DNA from: Agromyces badenianii
GTDB lineage: Bacteria; Actinomycetota; Actinomycetes; Actinomycetales; Microbacteriaceae
Direction of reading: 5' to 3'
Assembly (NCBI RefSeq): GCF_003070885.1
Contig: NZ_CP028913.1
Location: 2,790,001 to 2,854,000, forward strand
DNA length: 64,000 nucleotides
The notes under the pieces: model-generated
Seen by the model: the letters and a program-made list of their open reading frames with translations, nothing else
Database searches by the model: none
What the model was told of the DNA's origin: nothing
Program-made: the position numbers and the translations under genes
Part shown: piece by piece, positions 27,262-36,580 of the stretch
Layout: each line of letters begins with the position of its first letter
Numbering within the stretch: position 1 is the stretch's first letter

Positions 27262-27633
27262 CTATTCGTCGACGGGGTGGATCGTCTCGTGCTCCGCCGT
27301 CACGGCCTTCGCCCGCCGGGCCGAGGCACGGTCGATGAGGAGCGCCACGACGGCGCCGAGGGCGACGCCCACCGTCGCGCAGGCGAGCAGCAGGAAGCCG
27401 AACACCTGCCCCTTGTCGAACTCGTCGTTGTCGGGGAACGCGACCGTGAGGATGAGCGCCACGACGGCGCCGAGGAGGGCGCCGAGGGTGAGGAAGCGCG
27501 AGTACTTCGGGGCGCGCCGCACCGTGACGGTGTCTCGCGCGACCTCGGTCTCGAGCGGCACGGCGCGGGCCACGTCGGCGCGGAGCTCGTCGCGGAACTC
27601 GTCGGGATCGGAGGCGTTCGAGTGGTCGGTCAC
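27262..27633 (-). CDS. small two-helix membrane protein
   Basis: A 123-residue protein with a hydrophilic N-terminal half and two hydrophobic helices (FLTLGALLGAVVALILTVAF and GFLLLACATVGVALGAVVALL). No known motif. GACAAT lies six bases before the GTG, consistent with a leaderless start. It is the last of three leftward genes with the sterol-carrier-like protein and lspA upstream. Confidence 0.65.
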   Translation of the reverse strand: MTDHSNASDPDEFRDELRADVARAVPLETEVARDTVTVRRAPKYSRFLTLGALLGAVVALILTVAFPDNDEFDKGQVFGFLLLACATVGVALGAVVALLIDRASARRAKAVTAEHETIHPVDE

Positions 27634-27681
27634 CCTTCCATTGTCCCGCACCTTCACCCCGTCGACGACGGGAGCTTCGCC

Positions 27682-28065
27682 TCAGCCGACGATCGGGAGC
27701 ACGTCGGCGAGCTCGGCGCGCTGACCCGAGGCGTGAACGCGGCCCGTCGCCCGAGCGTCGGTCCACGACAGGGCGCCCGTCGCGAGGGCGAGCCAGGTCG
27801 AGGCATCCGTCTCGACGACGTTCGGCGGGGTGCCGCGGGTGTGCTTCGGCCCCTCGATGCACTGCACCGCACCGAACGGCGGCACGCGCACCTCGACCGT
27901 GCCGCCGGGCGCCTGCTCGGCGAGCAGCTGCAGCGTGTACCGCACCGCGAGCGCGAGCGTCGAACGGTCGACGGATGCCGCGGCCTCCGCCCCGTCGGCC
28001 GTCACCGTCTGCACGACGGTCACCGCCGCTCGGCCTATCTCGTCGCTGATCCTCACCCGTGCCAT
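27682..28065 (-). CDS. sterol-carrier-type domain protein
   Basis: A 127-residue protein resembling the actinobacterial sterol carrier family (core LALAVRYTLQLLAEQAPGG and ASTWLALATGALSWTDARATGRV near the end), which may bind hydrophobic ligands. The ATG at 28065 is seven bases after CAGAAT; an in-frame ATG at 28074 lies within the box and would add three residues. Role unknown. Confidence 0.7.
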   Translation of the reverse strand: MARVRISDEIGRAAVTVVQTVTADGAEAAASVDRSTLALAVRYTLQLLAEQAPGGTVEVRVPPFGAVQCIEGPKHTRGTPPNVVETDASTWLALATGALSWTDARATGRVHASGQRAELADVLPIVG

Positions 28066-28113
28066 GCCGGTCATTCTGCCATCGGCGCCGGCTTCTCGTG
28101 CGGCGCGAGGCGA

Positions 28114-28686
28114 TCAGGCCTCGCTCGTGCGCCCGCCCTTCGGTGCGATGCCCATGAGCGTCAGCACGAGGATCATCACGGCGCCGGCGAAGATCGCGAT
28201 GTCGGCGACGTTGCCGATGAAGAGGTCGCCGTAGCCGATGAAGTCGACGACGTGGCCGCGGCCGAAACCGGGCTCGCGGAACAGTCGATCGCCGAGATGG
28301 GTGATCGCGCCGCCGAGCAGCAGCCCGAGTGCGATGGTCCAGCCGACGGAGCCGACCCGGCAGGCGAACCAGGCGAGGGCGATCGCGCCGACCCCCGCGA
28401 GGATCGCGAAGACCCACGTGTACTCGGCGCCGATCGAGAACGCGGCGCCGGGGTTGTAGACGAGCACGAACCGGATGAGCTCGCCGATCACCGGCACCGT
28501 GCCGCCGTCGCCGAGTTCGGTCTCGGCCCACCACTTGCTGCCCTGGTCGACGAGCACGACGAGCGCGGCGATGCCGAGCACCCACCAGAACAGGCGATGG
28601 CCGCCGGCGGCGGGCCGCGGGCCCGCGCTCGAGCGCGCGCCCTCACTGCCGGCCGGTTCGGGCGCGTCGCTGGTGTCTGAGCTCAC
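28114..28686 (-). CDS. lspA: lipoprotein signal peptidase (signal peptidase II)
   Basis: A 190-residue membrane aspartyl protease that cleaves signal peptides of prolipoproteins. Four hydrophobic helices are visible, with VLVDQGSKWW near the start, YNPGAAFS, GGAITHLGDRL (first catalytic Asp) and FIGNVADIAI (second catalytic Asp). The usual Asn of GGALGNLIDR is His here. The first ~35 residues are a Pro/Ala/Gly-rich extension. The GTG at 28686 was chosen for its spacing behind GAGAAT; an ATG three codons earlier is possible. Confidence 0.9.
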   Translation of the reverse strand: MSSDTSDAPEPAGSEGARSSAGPRPAAGGHRLFWWVLGIAALVVLVDQGSKWWAETELGDGGTVPVIGELIRFVLVYNPGAAFSIGAEYTWVFAILAGVGAIALAWFACRVGSVGWTIALGLLLGGAITHLGDRLFREPGFGRGHVVDFIGYGDLFIGNVADIAIFAGAVMILVLTLMGIAPKGGRTSEA

Positions 28687-28804
28687 CCGCACCATTCTCG
28701 CAGCCCGGCCGGGCGACCGCGCGTGCCGTCGGCGCACGCTCACCCGCCGACCGGGCGACCGCAACCGGACGTCTCGGCGCGGCCCGACGCGGTAGCCTGA
28801 ACCG

Positions 28805-30142
28805 GTGAGAATCCTGGTCCTCGGCTCGGGCGCGCGCGAGCACGCCATCATCCTCGCGCTCCTCGATGAGGAGGCCGGCCACGAGATCATCGCGGCCCCC
28901 GGCAACGCGGGCATCGCGGCATCCCGCACCTCGTCGGCCCGCGGCAGCGTGACGTCCATCGCGCTCGACCCGACCGACCCCGGGCTCGTCACCGACTACG
29001 CGCTCGACAACGACATCGAGTTCGTCGTCATCGGCCCCGAGGCCCCGCTCGTCGCGGGCGTCGCCGACGCGCTGCGCACGCGCGGCATCGCCGTGTTCGG
29101 GCCGGGCAAGGCCGCCGCCGCGCTCGAGGGCTCGAAGACCTTCGCGAAGCGAATCATGCAGGCCGCCGACGTGCCGACGGGGCGTGCGAACCTCGCCGAG
29201 ACCCTCGACGACGTCGAGGCGACGCTCGACGAGTTCGGCGCCCCGTATGTCGTCAAGGCCGACGGCCTCGCGGCCGGCAAGGGCGTGCTCGTCACCGACG
29301 ATCGCGCCGCCGCCGTCGCCCACGCCACCCACTACCTGCAGCAGGGGCCGGTGCTCATCGAGGAGTTCCTCGACGGGCAGGAGGTCTCGCTCTTCCTGCT
29401 CTCCGACGGCACGAACGTGCTGCCGCTCTCGCCCGCGCAGGACTACAAGCGCCTGCTCGACGGCGATGCCGGCCCCAACACCGGCGGCATGGGCGCGTAC
29501 TCGCCGCTGCCGTGGCTCGCCGACGCCGCCGACGGCCGGGGTGGCCGCTTCGGCAGCGAGCAGGCGTTCGTCGACGAGGTCATCGAGACGATCGCGCTGC
29601 CCACCGTGCGCCGGCTCGCGGCCGAGCAGACGCCGTTCATCGGGCTGCTCTACGCCGGCCTCATCCTCACCTCGCGCGGCATCCGCGTGATCGAGTTCAA
29701 CGCGCGCTTCGGCGACCCCGAGACCCAGGTCGTGCTCCCCCGCCTCGACACCCCGCTGTCGGGCCTGCTCTACGCCGCCGCAACGGGCGGGCTCGGGTCG
29801 CTGCCGCGTCCGGAGTTCCGGGCGGATGCCGCGGTCACGATCGTGCTCGCGAGCGAGGGCTACCCCGAGTCGCCCGAGACCGGGCGCCCGATCGAGGGCA
29901 TCGAGGCCGCGGCATCCGTGCCCGGCGTTCATCTCGCGCACGCCGCGACCGCGATCGGCGCAGCGATCGCAGCCGGCACCGACGAGCTGCCGCTCATCGC
30001 GACGGGCGGCCGCGTGCTCAACGTCGTCGCCGTCGGCGACGACTTCGCCGAGGCCCGCCGCCGCGCGTACGAGGCACTCGGGCACCTGCGGCTCGAGGGC
30101 GGCCAGTACCGCACCGACATCGCGGCCCGCGTCGCCGGCTGA
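28805..30142 (+). CDS. purD: phosphoribosylamine--glycine ligase (GAR synthetase)
   Basis: A 445-residue ATP-grasp enzyme for the second step of purine synthesis. It begins with the family sequence [13 protein letters not shown], and the ATP-grasp core includes [14 protein letters not shown] and [12 protein letters not shown], ending with [23 protein letters not shown] followed by six bases and the GTG indicates a leaderless mRNA. purC follows 67 bases downstream with its own ribosome site, probably in the same transcript. Confidence 0.96.
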   Translation: MRILVLGSGAREHAIILALLDEEAGHEIIAAPGNAGIAASRTSSARGSVTSIALDPTDPGLVTDYALDNDIEFVVIGPEAPLVAGVADALRTRGIAVFGPGKAAAALEGSKTFAKRIMQAADVPTGRANLAETLDDVEATLDEFGAPYVVKADGLAAGKGVLVTDDRAAAVAHATHYLQQGPVLIEEFLDGQEVSLFLLSDGTNVLPLSPAQDYKRLLDGDAGPNTGGMGAYSPLPWLADAADGRGGRFGSEQAFVDEVIETIALPTVRRLAAEQTPFIGLLYAGLILTSRGIRVIEFNARFGDPETQVVLPRLDTPLSGLLYAAATGGLGSLPRPEFRADAAVTIVLASEGYPESPETGRPIEGIEAAASVPGVHLAHAATAIGAAIAAGTDELPLIATGGRVLNVVAVGDDFAEARRRAYEALGHLRLEGGQYRTDIAARVAG

Positions 30143-30209
30143 CGGCGCCGACCGTGCGCGAGTACGGTCGAGACATCCGCGAATGCCGCTGCCGATCCCG
30201 GAGGACATC

Positions 30210-31163
30210 ATGACGAACCACAACGGGGCCTACCCCGGCTGGACCCACGTCTACTCGGGCAAGGTGCGCGACCTGTACGTGCCGACCAAGGTGCTCGACG
30301 ACGACGACACCTGGACCGGCGACCCGCTGCGCCTCTCCCCGCTCGTGCTCGTGGTCGCGACCGACCGGGTGAGCGCCTTCGACCGGGTGCTCTCGCCCGC
30401 GATCCCGGGCAAGGGCGCGATGCTCACGAGCCTCACGCGCTGGTGGTTCGACCGCCTGCCCGAAGTGCCGAACCACCTGGCTCATCCGCTCGACGACCGG
30501 CTCGAGGCGCTGGAGTTGCCCGGCGTGCCGACCGAGTTCGCCGATCGCGGCACGCTCTGCCGCACGCTCGACATGTTCCCCGTCGAGTGCGTCGTGCGCG
30601 GTTTCCTCACCGGCGGCGGCTGGAAGGAGTACCAGGAGACGGGCGCCATCGGCGGCGTGCCGTTGCCCGAGGGGCTGCAGAACGGCGACCGCCTGCCCGA
30701 GCCGATCTACACGCCCGCCTGGAAGGCCCCGCTGGGCGAGCACGACGTGAACGTCTCGTACGAGCGCACCGTCGAACTCGTGGGCGAGGTCGTGGCCGCG
30801 CAGCTGCGCGAGCTCTCGCTCGAGATCTTCGCCCGGGCGTCGGTGATCGCCGAGGCCCGCGGCCTCATCCTCGCCGACACGAAGTTCGAGTTCGGAGCCG
30901 ACCGTACGACCGGCATCGTGACGCTCGCCGACGAGGTGCTCACGAGCGACTCCAGCCGCTACTGGGATGCCGATGCGTACGCCACGGCCGCGACGCCCGA
31001 GCTGCGCATGGCGAGCTTCGACAAGCAGATCGTGCGCGACTGGCTCGCCGCGAACTGGGACCCCGAGGTCTCCGAGGAGCCGCCGACGCTCCCCCACGAG
31101 ATCGTCGAGCAGACCGCCGCACGGTATCGCGAGCTGCTCGAGCGGTTGACGACCGGCGACTGA
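30210..31163 (+). CDS. purC: phosphoribosylaminoimidazole-succinocarboxamide synthase (SAICAR synthetase)
   Basis: A 317-residue ATP-dependent ligase that joins CAIR and aspartate. Family segments include YSGKVRDLY at the N-terminus, ATDRVSAFDRVL, ECVVRGFLTGGGWKEY and ILADTKFEFG. The ATG is preceded by GGAGGACATC, a strong ribosome site. After the stop a short run of GACGACCGGCGACT-like direct repeats (31147-31185) is visible before the next promoter. Confidence 0.96.
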   Translation: MTNHNGAYPGWTHVYSGKVRDLYVPTKVLDDDDTWTGDPLRLSPLVLVVATDRVSAFDRVLSPAIPGKGAMLTSLTRWWFDRLPEVPNHLAHPLDDRLEALELPGVPTEFADRGTLCRTLDMFPVECVVRGFLTGGGWKEYQETGAIGGVPLPEGLQNGDRLPEPIYTPAWKAPLGEHDVNVSYERTVELVGEVVAAQLRELSLEIFARASVIAEARGLILADTKFEFGADRTTGIVTLADEVLTSDSSRYWDADAYATAATPELRMASFDKQIVRDWLAANWDPEVSEEPPTLPHEIVEQTAARYRELLERLTTGD

Positions 31164-31213
31164 CGACCGGCGACCGGCGACTGACGCCGGAATACCGTCG
31201 GGTCGACCGAGGT

Positions 31214-31238
31214 TACTATTAGTTGTGATTACAACCAA
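31214..31238 (+). promoter_or_regulatory. promoter and GTTGT/ACAAC dyad over the start of the VOC gene
   Basis: TACTAT (31214-31219) is a likely -10, and GTTGTGATTACAAC overlaps the GTG start codon as an imperfect dyad (arms GTTGT and ACAAC, four-base centre). AT-rich dyads of this type are typical of MarR-family sites. No marR gene is adjacent, so the regulator is unknown. Confidence 0.5.
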
Positions 31239-32124
31239 TGGCCAGCCCGGCGGCACCGGCCTCCTCGCCGCGGACACCGGCATGGGCGCCGTGACGCTGC
31301 GCGTCGGCGATCTCGACGCCATGATCCGCTACTACCGCGACGGCGTCACCCTCGAACTGCTCAGCCACGACGGGCCGACGGCCGTGCTCGGCCGCGGCAG
31401 CACGCCGATCGTGATCCTCGAGCACGCGCCCGAGCTTCGACACGCCTCCCCGCGCGACGCCGGCCTCTTCCACACCGCGATCCTCTTCGACACCCGCGAG
31501 GCGCTCGCGACCGCGATCTACTCGGTCGCCTCGAAGCATCCCGGCACCTTCACCGGCAGCGCCGACCACCTCGTGAGCGAGGCCTTCTACTTCACCGACC
31601 CCGAGGGCAACGGCGTCGAGTTGTACTTCGACCGCGACCGCTCGCAGTGGAGCTGGGTGCACGGCACCGTCGAGATGGCGACCCTGCAGCTCGACCCCAA
31701 CGCGTACCTGCGCGAGCACCTGACCGAGGGCGGGGCGGATGCCGCGGCATCCGGCGCCGGACTGGGCGACGCCGTGGTCGGTCACGTGCACCTCGCGGTC
31801 GGCGACGTCGCGAGCGCTCGCGAGTTCTACGTCGAGCGGCTCGGCTTCGCGACCACGGCGGCGATGGGCGACCAGGCACTGTTCGTCTCGGCGGGCGGCT
31901 ACCACCACCACATGGCGATGAACACGTGGAACAGCCGGGGAGCGGGTCGTCGCGGCCTCGCGCTCGGGCTCGGCAAGGTCGAGATCGTCGTGCCGGGCGC
32001 CGACGACCTCGGCGCGCTCGGCGAGCGGATGTCGCACTTCCGCGTCGCGACGCGCGACGACGGCCGCAGCCTCGCGTTCGACGACCCGTGGGCGAACCTC
32101 GTCGAGGTGCGCGCCGCGGGCTGA
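31225..32124 (+). CDS. two-domain VOC protein (catechol-2,3-dioxygenase/CatE-like)
   Basis: A 299-residue protein with two vicinal-oxygen-chelate modules: residues about 18-140 (TLRVGDLDAMIRYYRDGV...FTDPEGNGVELYFDR) and about 175-299 (GHVHLAVGDVASAREFYVERLGF...). Metal ligands are suggested by LFHTAIL, the GNGVELY Glu and GHVHL. Close relatives in Bacillus (CatE/YfiE) are ring-cleaving dioxygenases or detoxify quinones. The GTG start lies five bases after TACTAT and inside a dyad, implying tight repression. Confidence 0.82.
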   Translation: MITTNGQPGGTGLLAADTGMGAVTLRVGDLDAMIRYYRDGVTLELLSHDGPTAVLGRGSTPIVILEHAPELRHASPRDAGLFHTAILFDTREALATAIYSVASKHPGTFTGSADHLVSEAFYFTDPEGNGVELYFDRDRSQWSWVHGTVEMATLQLDPNAYLREHLTEGGADAAASGAGLGDAVVGHVHLAVGDVASAREFYVERLGFATTAAMGDQALFVSAGGYHHHMAMNTWNSRGAGRRGLALGLGKVEIVVPGADDLGALGERMSHFRVATRDDGRSLAFDDPWANLVEVRAAG

Positions 32125-32143
32125 CGCGATTCGAGCCGGCCCG

Positions 32144-32794
32144 TCAGCTCGAGACGGGCTTCGGGCCCTTCGCGTGCGACATGTCGTGGAAGGCCGCGAA
32201 TTCCTGCCCGGGCACGGGCATCGGCGTCGTGCCGGGTCGCGCCCTGAGGCCGTCGAGCACGATCGTGAGCTGCCGCCGCCAGAACGGCAGGTACTGGTGG
32301 CCGTACTGCCCGAGCGACCCGAGCATGTCGACGAGCACGCTGAGGTCGACCGCCGTGACGTCGGCGCGGAGGGTCCCCTCGGCCTGCGCGCGTGCAACGA
32401 GGCCGTTGATCCCCGCTTCGAACTCGGCGCCCGGCCGGTACGAGGGATCGAGCTCGGCGACCCGCCGCATCACCAGGGGCAGGTACGGCGAATCGGCGAG
32501 CCAGGCGCCGAGCCGCTCGAGGTAGAGCTCGACGGACCGCCAGCCGGTCTCGGCCCTGAGTATCTCGGGCGCGAAATCGTGCAGCTCGGCAACGGCGGCG
32601 TCGTAGAGCTCGCGTACGAGCGCGTCGCGGTTCGGGAAATGGCGATACACGGTGCCGGCGCCGACGCCGGCCCGTGCCGCGAGTTCATCGAGTGGCGCAT
32701 CGATGCCCCGCTCGGCGAAGAGACGCCTCGCTTCGCCGAGCAATCTCTCATGATTACGTCGCGCGTCGCGACGGATCGGTGCTGGCGGACTCAC
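32144..32794 (-). CDS. TetR-family transcriptional regulator
   Basis: A 216-residue repressor. The helix-turn-helix is at about residues 8-55 (DELAARAGVGAGTVYRHFPNRDALV), and the remaining helical domain would bind an unknown ligand. TACAGT sits six bases before the GTG, so the gene is probably leaderless, although GGGAGG in between could also serve as a ribosome site. It converges on the VOC gene; the only divergent gene is kynA, 320 bases away. Confidence 0.85.
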   Translation of the reverse strand: MSPPAPIRRDARRNHERLLGEARRLFAERGIDAPLDELAARAGVGAGTVYRHFPNRDALVRELYDAAVAELHDFAPEILRAETGWRSVELYLERLGAWLADSPYLPLVMRRVAELDPSYRPGAEFEAGINGLVARAQAEGTLRADVTAVDLSVLVDMLGSLGQYGHQYLPFWRRQLTIVLDGLRARPGTTPMPVPGQEFAAFHDMSHAKGPKPVSS

Positions 32795-33115
32795 CCTCCC
32801 ACTGTACGCTCGCGGGCGAGTATCATTCGGAGGGTCGTCTCCGCTTACCCGAGGATCGACGACCGGCTCCCTCGAGGGGAAGAGGGACCGCGGCGCGGCA
32901 GGCATCGAACCGGTTCATCCGAGGATGCCCGCCGCGCCGGCTTCGAGCCGCACACGACGTGGGATGCCGCGCGGCTGGGCCGCGCCGAGCTGGGCCGCCA
33001 CGACCCCCGCGCCCGCCTCCGTCACAGCTCCCGTCACGGCCTCCGACCCGGCGAGCGCGAAGAGCGCCTGACCAGCTCACCCGTCGCCGGGGCGCCCCGT
33101 GGCTAGGCTGGAGCC
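32795..33115. other. intergenic region between TetR gene and kynA
   Basis: About 320 bases with no convincing gene. It contains the -10 boxes of both divergent genes (TACAGT read leftward, TAGGCT at 33104-33109 read rightward), two GGATGC copies, and no clear long dyad to assign as a TetR site. Confidence 0.5.
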
Positions 33116-34009
33116 GTGACTACTGAGCCAACCGAACCCGGCGAGGGCGCGGTCGACGGCGTCGAAGCCAACACCCGCACGATCGAGGCATCCGTCGTCA
33201 CCGATTTCAGCGATCGCATGAGCTACGGCGGGTACCTCGACCTGCCGACGCTGCTCTCGGCGCAGCGGCCGATCTCGCGGCCCGAGCACCACGACGAGCT
33301 GCTGTTCATCATCCAGCACCAGACCACCGAGCTCTGGCTGAAGCTCGTGCTGCACGAGCTCGAGACGGCGCGCGACCTGCTGCGGGCCGACGAGCTCGCG
33401 CGTGCGCTCAAGTGCATCGCACGCGTCAAGCACATCCAGAAGACCCTGACCGAGCAGTGGTCCGTGCTCGCGACGCTCACGCCCGCCGAATACGCGCAGT
33501 TCCGCGGCGTGCTCGGCAACGCGAGCGGCTTCCAGTCGTACCAGTACCGCGCGGTCGAGTTCGTGCTCGGCAACAAGAACGCGAAGATGATGCAGGTCTT
33601 CGAGTCGGATGCCGCGGCGAGCGCGATCCTCCGCCACGCGCTCGAATCGCCGAGCCTCTACGACGAGTTCCTGCGCCTGCTCGCACGTGCGGGCTACCCG
33701 ATCCCGGCCTCGATCCTCGAGCGCGACGTGACCGAGGCGTGGACCTTCGCGCCCGAGCTCGTGCCCGTCTTCGCGAAGATCTACGCCGACACCTCCGAGC
33801 ACTGGGCCGCGTACGAGACGTGCGAGGAGCTCGTCGACCTCGAAGACAACTTCCAGCTCTGGCGGTTCCGCCACCTGAAGACCGTCGAGCGCATCATCGG
33901 CGGCAAGACCGGCACCGGCGGTTCGAGCGGCGCGACGTTCCTGCGCCGGGCCCTCGACCTCACCTTCTTCCCCGAGCTGTACGCCGTGCGCACGGAGATC
34001 CCGGGCTGA
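33116..34009 (+). CDS. kynA: tryptophan 2,3-dioxygenase
   Basis: A 297-residue haem enzyme that oxidises tryptophan to N-formylkynurenine. Characteristic segments are MSYGGYLDLPTLLSAQ, ELLFIIQHQTTELWLKL (active-site His in QHQT), ASGFQSYQYRAVEF and LWRFRHLKTVERIIGGKTGTGGSSG with the haem-ligand His in FRHL. It is the first gene of kynA-amidohydrolase-kynU. TAGGCT lies six bases before the GTG, so it is predicted leaderless. Confidence 0.95.
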   Translation: MTTEPTEPGEGAVDGVEANTRTIEASVVTDFSDRMSYGGYLDLPTLLSAQRPISRPEHHDELLFIIQHQTTELWLKLVLHELETARDLLRADELARALKCIARVKHIQKTLTEQWSVLATLTPAEYAQFRGVLGNASGFQSYQYRAVEFVLGNKNAKMMQVFESDAAASAILRHALESPSLYDEFLRLLARAGYPIPASILERDVTEAWTFAPELVPVFAKIYADTSEHWAAYETCEELVDLEDNFQLWRFRHLKTVERIIGGKTGTGGSSGATFLRRALDLTFFPELYAVRTEIPG

Positions 34010-34011
34010 CG

Positions 34012-35157
34012 ATGCCCGGCCGCTTCGATCTCGGACCGCTCGCACAACCCGTGCGGCGCTCGATGTGCGGCGAGCGTGCGGGCGAGGCCGGCACGATGCT
34101 GCCGCCGTTCATCGACCACCACGTGCACCTCATGATCATCGGGCCCGATGCGCTGCGCGAGACGGCACTCGCCGGCGTCGTCGACCTGGGCGGCCCGCTC
34201 GACTCGATCTCGACGTACGCCCGTCGCAGCGGCGTGCCGCGGGTCGCCTTCGCGGGCAGCTTCCTCACCGCACCGGGCGGGTATCCGGTCGGGCGGCCGT
34301 GGGCGGCGCCCGGCAGCGCCCGCGAGATCGGCGCCGAACGGGGCGACGCGCGCGCCGCCCTGCCGACCGCCGCCGAGACGGCGGTGGCCGAGCAGCTCGC
34401 GTTCGGGGCATCCGTCATCAAGGTCGCCCTCAACTCGGCGGCCGGGCCGGTGTTCGACGCCGCGACCCTCGGCTCGATCGTCGCGGCCGCGCACGCGTCG
34501 GGGGTGCCGGTGGTCGCCCACGTCGAAGGCGATGGGATGTCGCGGCTCGCGATCGACGCGGGCGTCGACGCCTTCGCCCACACGCCGTTCACCGAGCGGC
34601 TCGACGACGCGGTGATCGCCCGTGCCGTCGCGGCGGGGCAACGCTGGATCTCGACGCTCTTCGTGGCCGGGTACGGCGAGCAGACGCCCGAGGCCCGCAT
34701 CGCCGTCGACAACCTGGCGCGCTTCCATGCCGCCGGCGGGCGGGTGCTCTACGGCACCGACCTCGGCAACGGCGACCAGCCGCTCGGCGTGAACCCCGCC
34801 GAACTCGCACTGCTGCTCGACGCGGGCCTCTCGCCGGCCGCGCTGATCGAGGCCCTGACCGACCCCTGGCCCGCGCGAACGCGTCATTCCACGCCGGATT
34901 CCCTCGACCGCGCGCCCTTCTCGTCGCGATCCGACGCGCTCGCGGCTTCGCCCGGCGATGAGCACGGGGGCTGGGCGAGCTCGGCGGGCTCCGCGGTGGC
35001 GACGTTCGTGCCCGGGGATGCGCCCGCCGACGTCGCGGAGCTTCCCGGCTGGCTCGCCGCCGCCGCTCTCTCGCCCATCGAAGACCTCGAGCCGCACGAC
35101 GACGGCCGCTCCCCCGACCGAACCCTCATCCGAACCGATGACTTGGAGTCCAGGTGA
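34012..35157 (+). CDS. metal-dependent amidohydrolase in the kynurenine operon
   Basis: A 381-residue amidohydrolase-superfamily enzyme. All expected metal and catalytic positions are visible: FIDHHVHL (HxH), SVIKVAL (candidate carbamylated Lys), VVAHVEGDG (His), AFAHTPF (His) and YGTDLGNG (Asp). The last third carries a Ser/Pro/Asp-rich segment before a final helix. It starts three bases after kynA stops and overlaps kynU by four bases, exactly where kynurenine formamidase (kynB) is expected, and no kynB is present. Hydrolysis of N-formylkynurenine is therefore a reasonable inference but unproven; an imidazolonepropionase-like or other hydrolase role remains possible. Confidence 0.8.
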   Translation: MPGRFDLGPLAQPVRRSMCGERAGEAGTMLPPFIDHHVHLMIIGPDALRETALAGVVDLGGPLDSISTYARRSGVPRVAFAGSFLTAPGGYPVGRPWAAPGSAREIGAERGDARAALPTAAETAVAEQLAFGASVIKVALNSAAGPVFDAATLGSIVAAAHASGVPVVAHVEGDGMSRLAIDAGVDAFAHTPFTERLDDAVIARAVAAGQRWISTLFVAGYGEQTPEARIAVDNLARFHAAGGRVLYGTDLGNGDQPLGVNPAELALLLDAGLSPAALIEALTDPWPARTRHSTPDSLDRAPFSSRSDALAASPGDEHGGWASSAGSAVATFVPGDAPADVAELPGWLAAAALSPIEDLEPHDDGRSPDRTLIRTDDLESR

Positions 35158-36413
35158 CCCTCGACCAGCATCTCGCCTTCGCCCGCCGCATGGATCGCGC
35201 CGACGGGCTCGCCCACTATCGCAAGCGATTCGCGGACGCCGAGACCGACGTCGTCTACTTCGACGGCAACTCGCTCGGCCGGCCGCCGCTGTCGGCGATC
35301 GAGCGCGTCGAGCGGTTCCTGCGCGACGACTGGGGCGGGCGGCTCATCCGCGGCTGGGATGAGGCGTGGCTGCAGATGCCCACCGAGATCGGCGACCGCA
35401 TCGGCCGGGCCGTCATCGAGGCCAAGGCCGGGCAGACGATCATCGGCGACTCGACGACCGTGCTGCTCTACAAGCTCGCTCGTGCGGCGGTCGACGCCCA
35501 GCTCGCCCGCAGCCCTGCTCGGCGCGAGATCGTGGTCGACACCGACAACTTCCCGACCGACCGCTACGTGCTCGACGGCATCGCCCGGGAGCGCGGCATG
35601 CGGCTGCGCTGGATCGAGGTCGACACCTCGGCGGGCGTGACGCCCGAGCAGCTGGCCGAGGCCGTCGGCCCCGAGACGGCGCTCGTCGTCGTCTCGCACG
35701 TCGCCTACCGATCGGCCTACCTCGCCGACGCCCCCGAGCTCACCCGCATCGCGCACGACGCCGGCGCGCTCATCCTCTGGGATCTCTGCCACTCGGCCGG
35801 CTCGGTTCCCGTGAAGGCCGACCTGTGGGGCTTCGACCTCGCGGTCGGATGCACCTACAAGTACTTGAACGGCGGCCCCGGGTCGCCGGCCTTCGCCTAC
35901 GTGCGCGACGACCTGCAGGAGGTGCTCGTGCAACCGATCCAGGGCTGGTGGGGCACGAGCGACATGTTCGCGATGGGGCCGGAGTACGAACCGGTGCCCG
36001 ACATCCGCCGCTTCCTCTCCGGCACAGCGCCGATCGTCGGCATGCTCGCGATGGAGGAGACGCTCGCGATGATCGAGGAGGCCGGCATGCCCGCCCTCCG
36101 CGAGAAGTCGATCGCGCTCACCGAGTACGCGATCACCCTCGCCGACGACTGGCTCGCCCCGCTCGGCGTCACACTCGCCTCCCCCGCCGACGCCGAGGAG
36201 CGCGGCAGCCACGTCACCCTCCACCACGGCGCCATGCGCGAGGTGACCGCGCGGCTCTGGCAGCAGGACGTCATTCCCGACTACCGCGACCCCGGGGGCC
36301 TGCGCATCGGACTCTCGCCGCTCTCGACGAGCTTCGAAGAGGTGCACCGCGGACTCGCGGCGACCCGCGACGTGCTGAAGACGGTGCTGCTCGAGCGAGC
36401 GGGGCTCGCGTAG
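35154..36413 (+). CDS. kynU: kynureninase
   Basis: A 419-residue PLP enzyme cleaving kynurenine to anthranilate and alanine. Family segments include VYFDGNSLGRPP, the PLP-lysine region GCTYKYLNGGPGSPAF (K236) and QGWWGTSDMF. The GTG start overlaps the previous stop (GTGA) with GGAG upstream. As no 3-hydroxykynurenine genes are present, the pathway here probably ends at anthranilate. Confidence 0.95.
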   Translation: MTLDQHLAFARRMDRADGLAHYRKRFADAETDVVYFDGNSLGRPPLSAIERVERFLRDDWGGRLIRGWDEAWLQMPTEIGDRIGRAVIEAKAGQTIIGDSTTVLLYKLARAAVDAQLARSPARREIVVDTDNFPTDRYVLDGIARERGMRLRWIEVDTSAGVTPEQLAEAVGPETALVVVSHVAYRSAYLADAPELTRIAHDAGALILWDLCHSAGSVPVKADLWGFDLAVGCTYKYLNGGPGSPAFAYVRDDLQEVLVQPIQGWWGTSDMFAMGPEYEPVPDIRRFLSGTAPIVGMLAMEETLAMIEEAGMPALREKSIALTEYAITLADDWLAPLGVTLASPADAEERGSHVTLHHGAMREVTARLWQQDVIPDYRDPGGLRIGLSPLSTSFEEVHRGLAATRDVLKTVLLERAGLA

Positions 36414-36580
36414 GGGCCACCCGCCCCGGCGCTGCCGGCCGGCACCGCGTGGGGGCATCGAGCGCGTCTCGTCGCGTCGCTTTAGCAGCCCTGCGCACCG
36501 GTGGCAAGCCCATCGGCCGATCCGGGGGGCTTCGAGGCGTCGAGCGTACGATGACTCGATCACCGGCGAAGGGAGCAATG

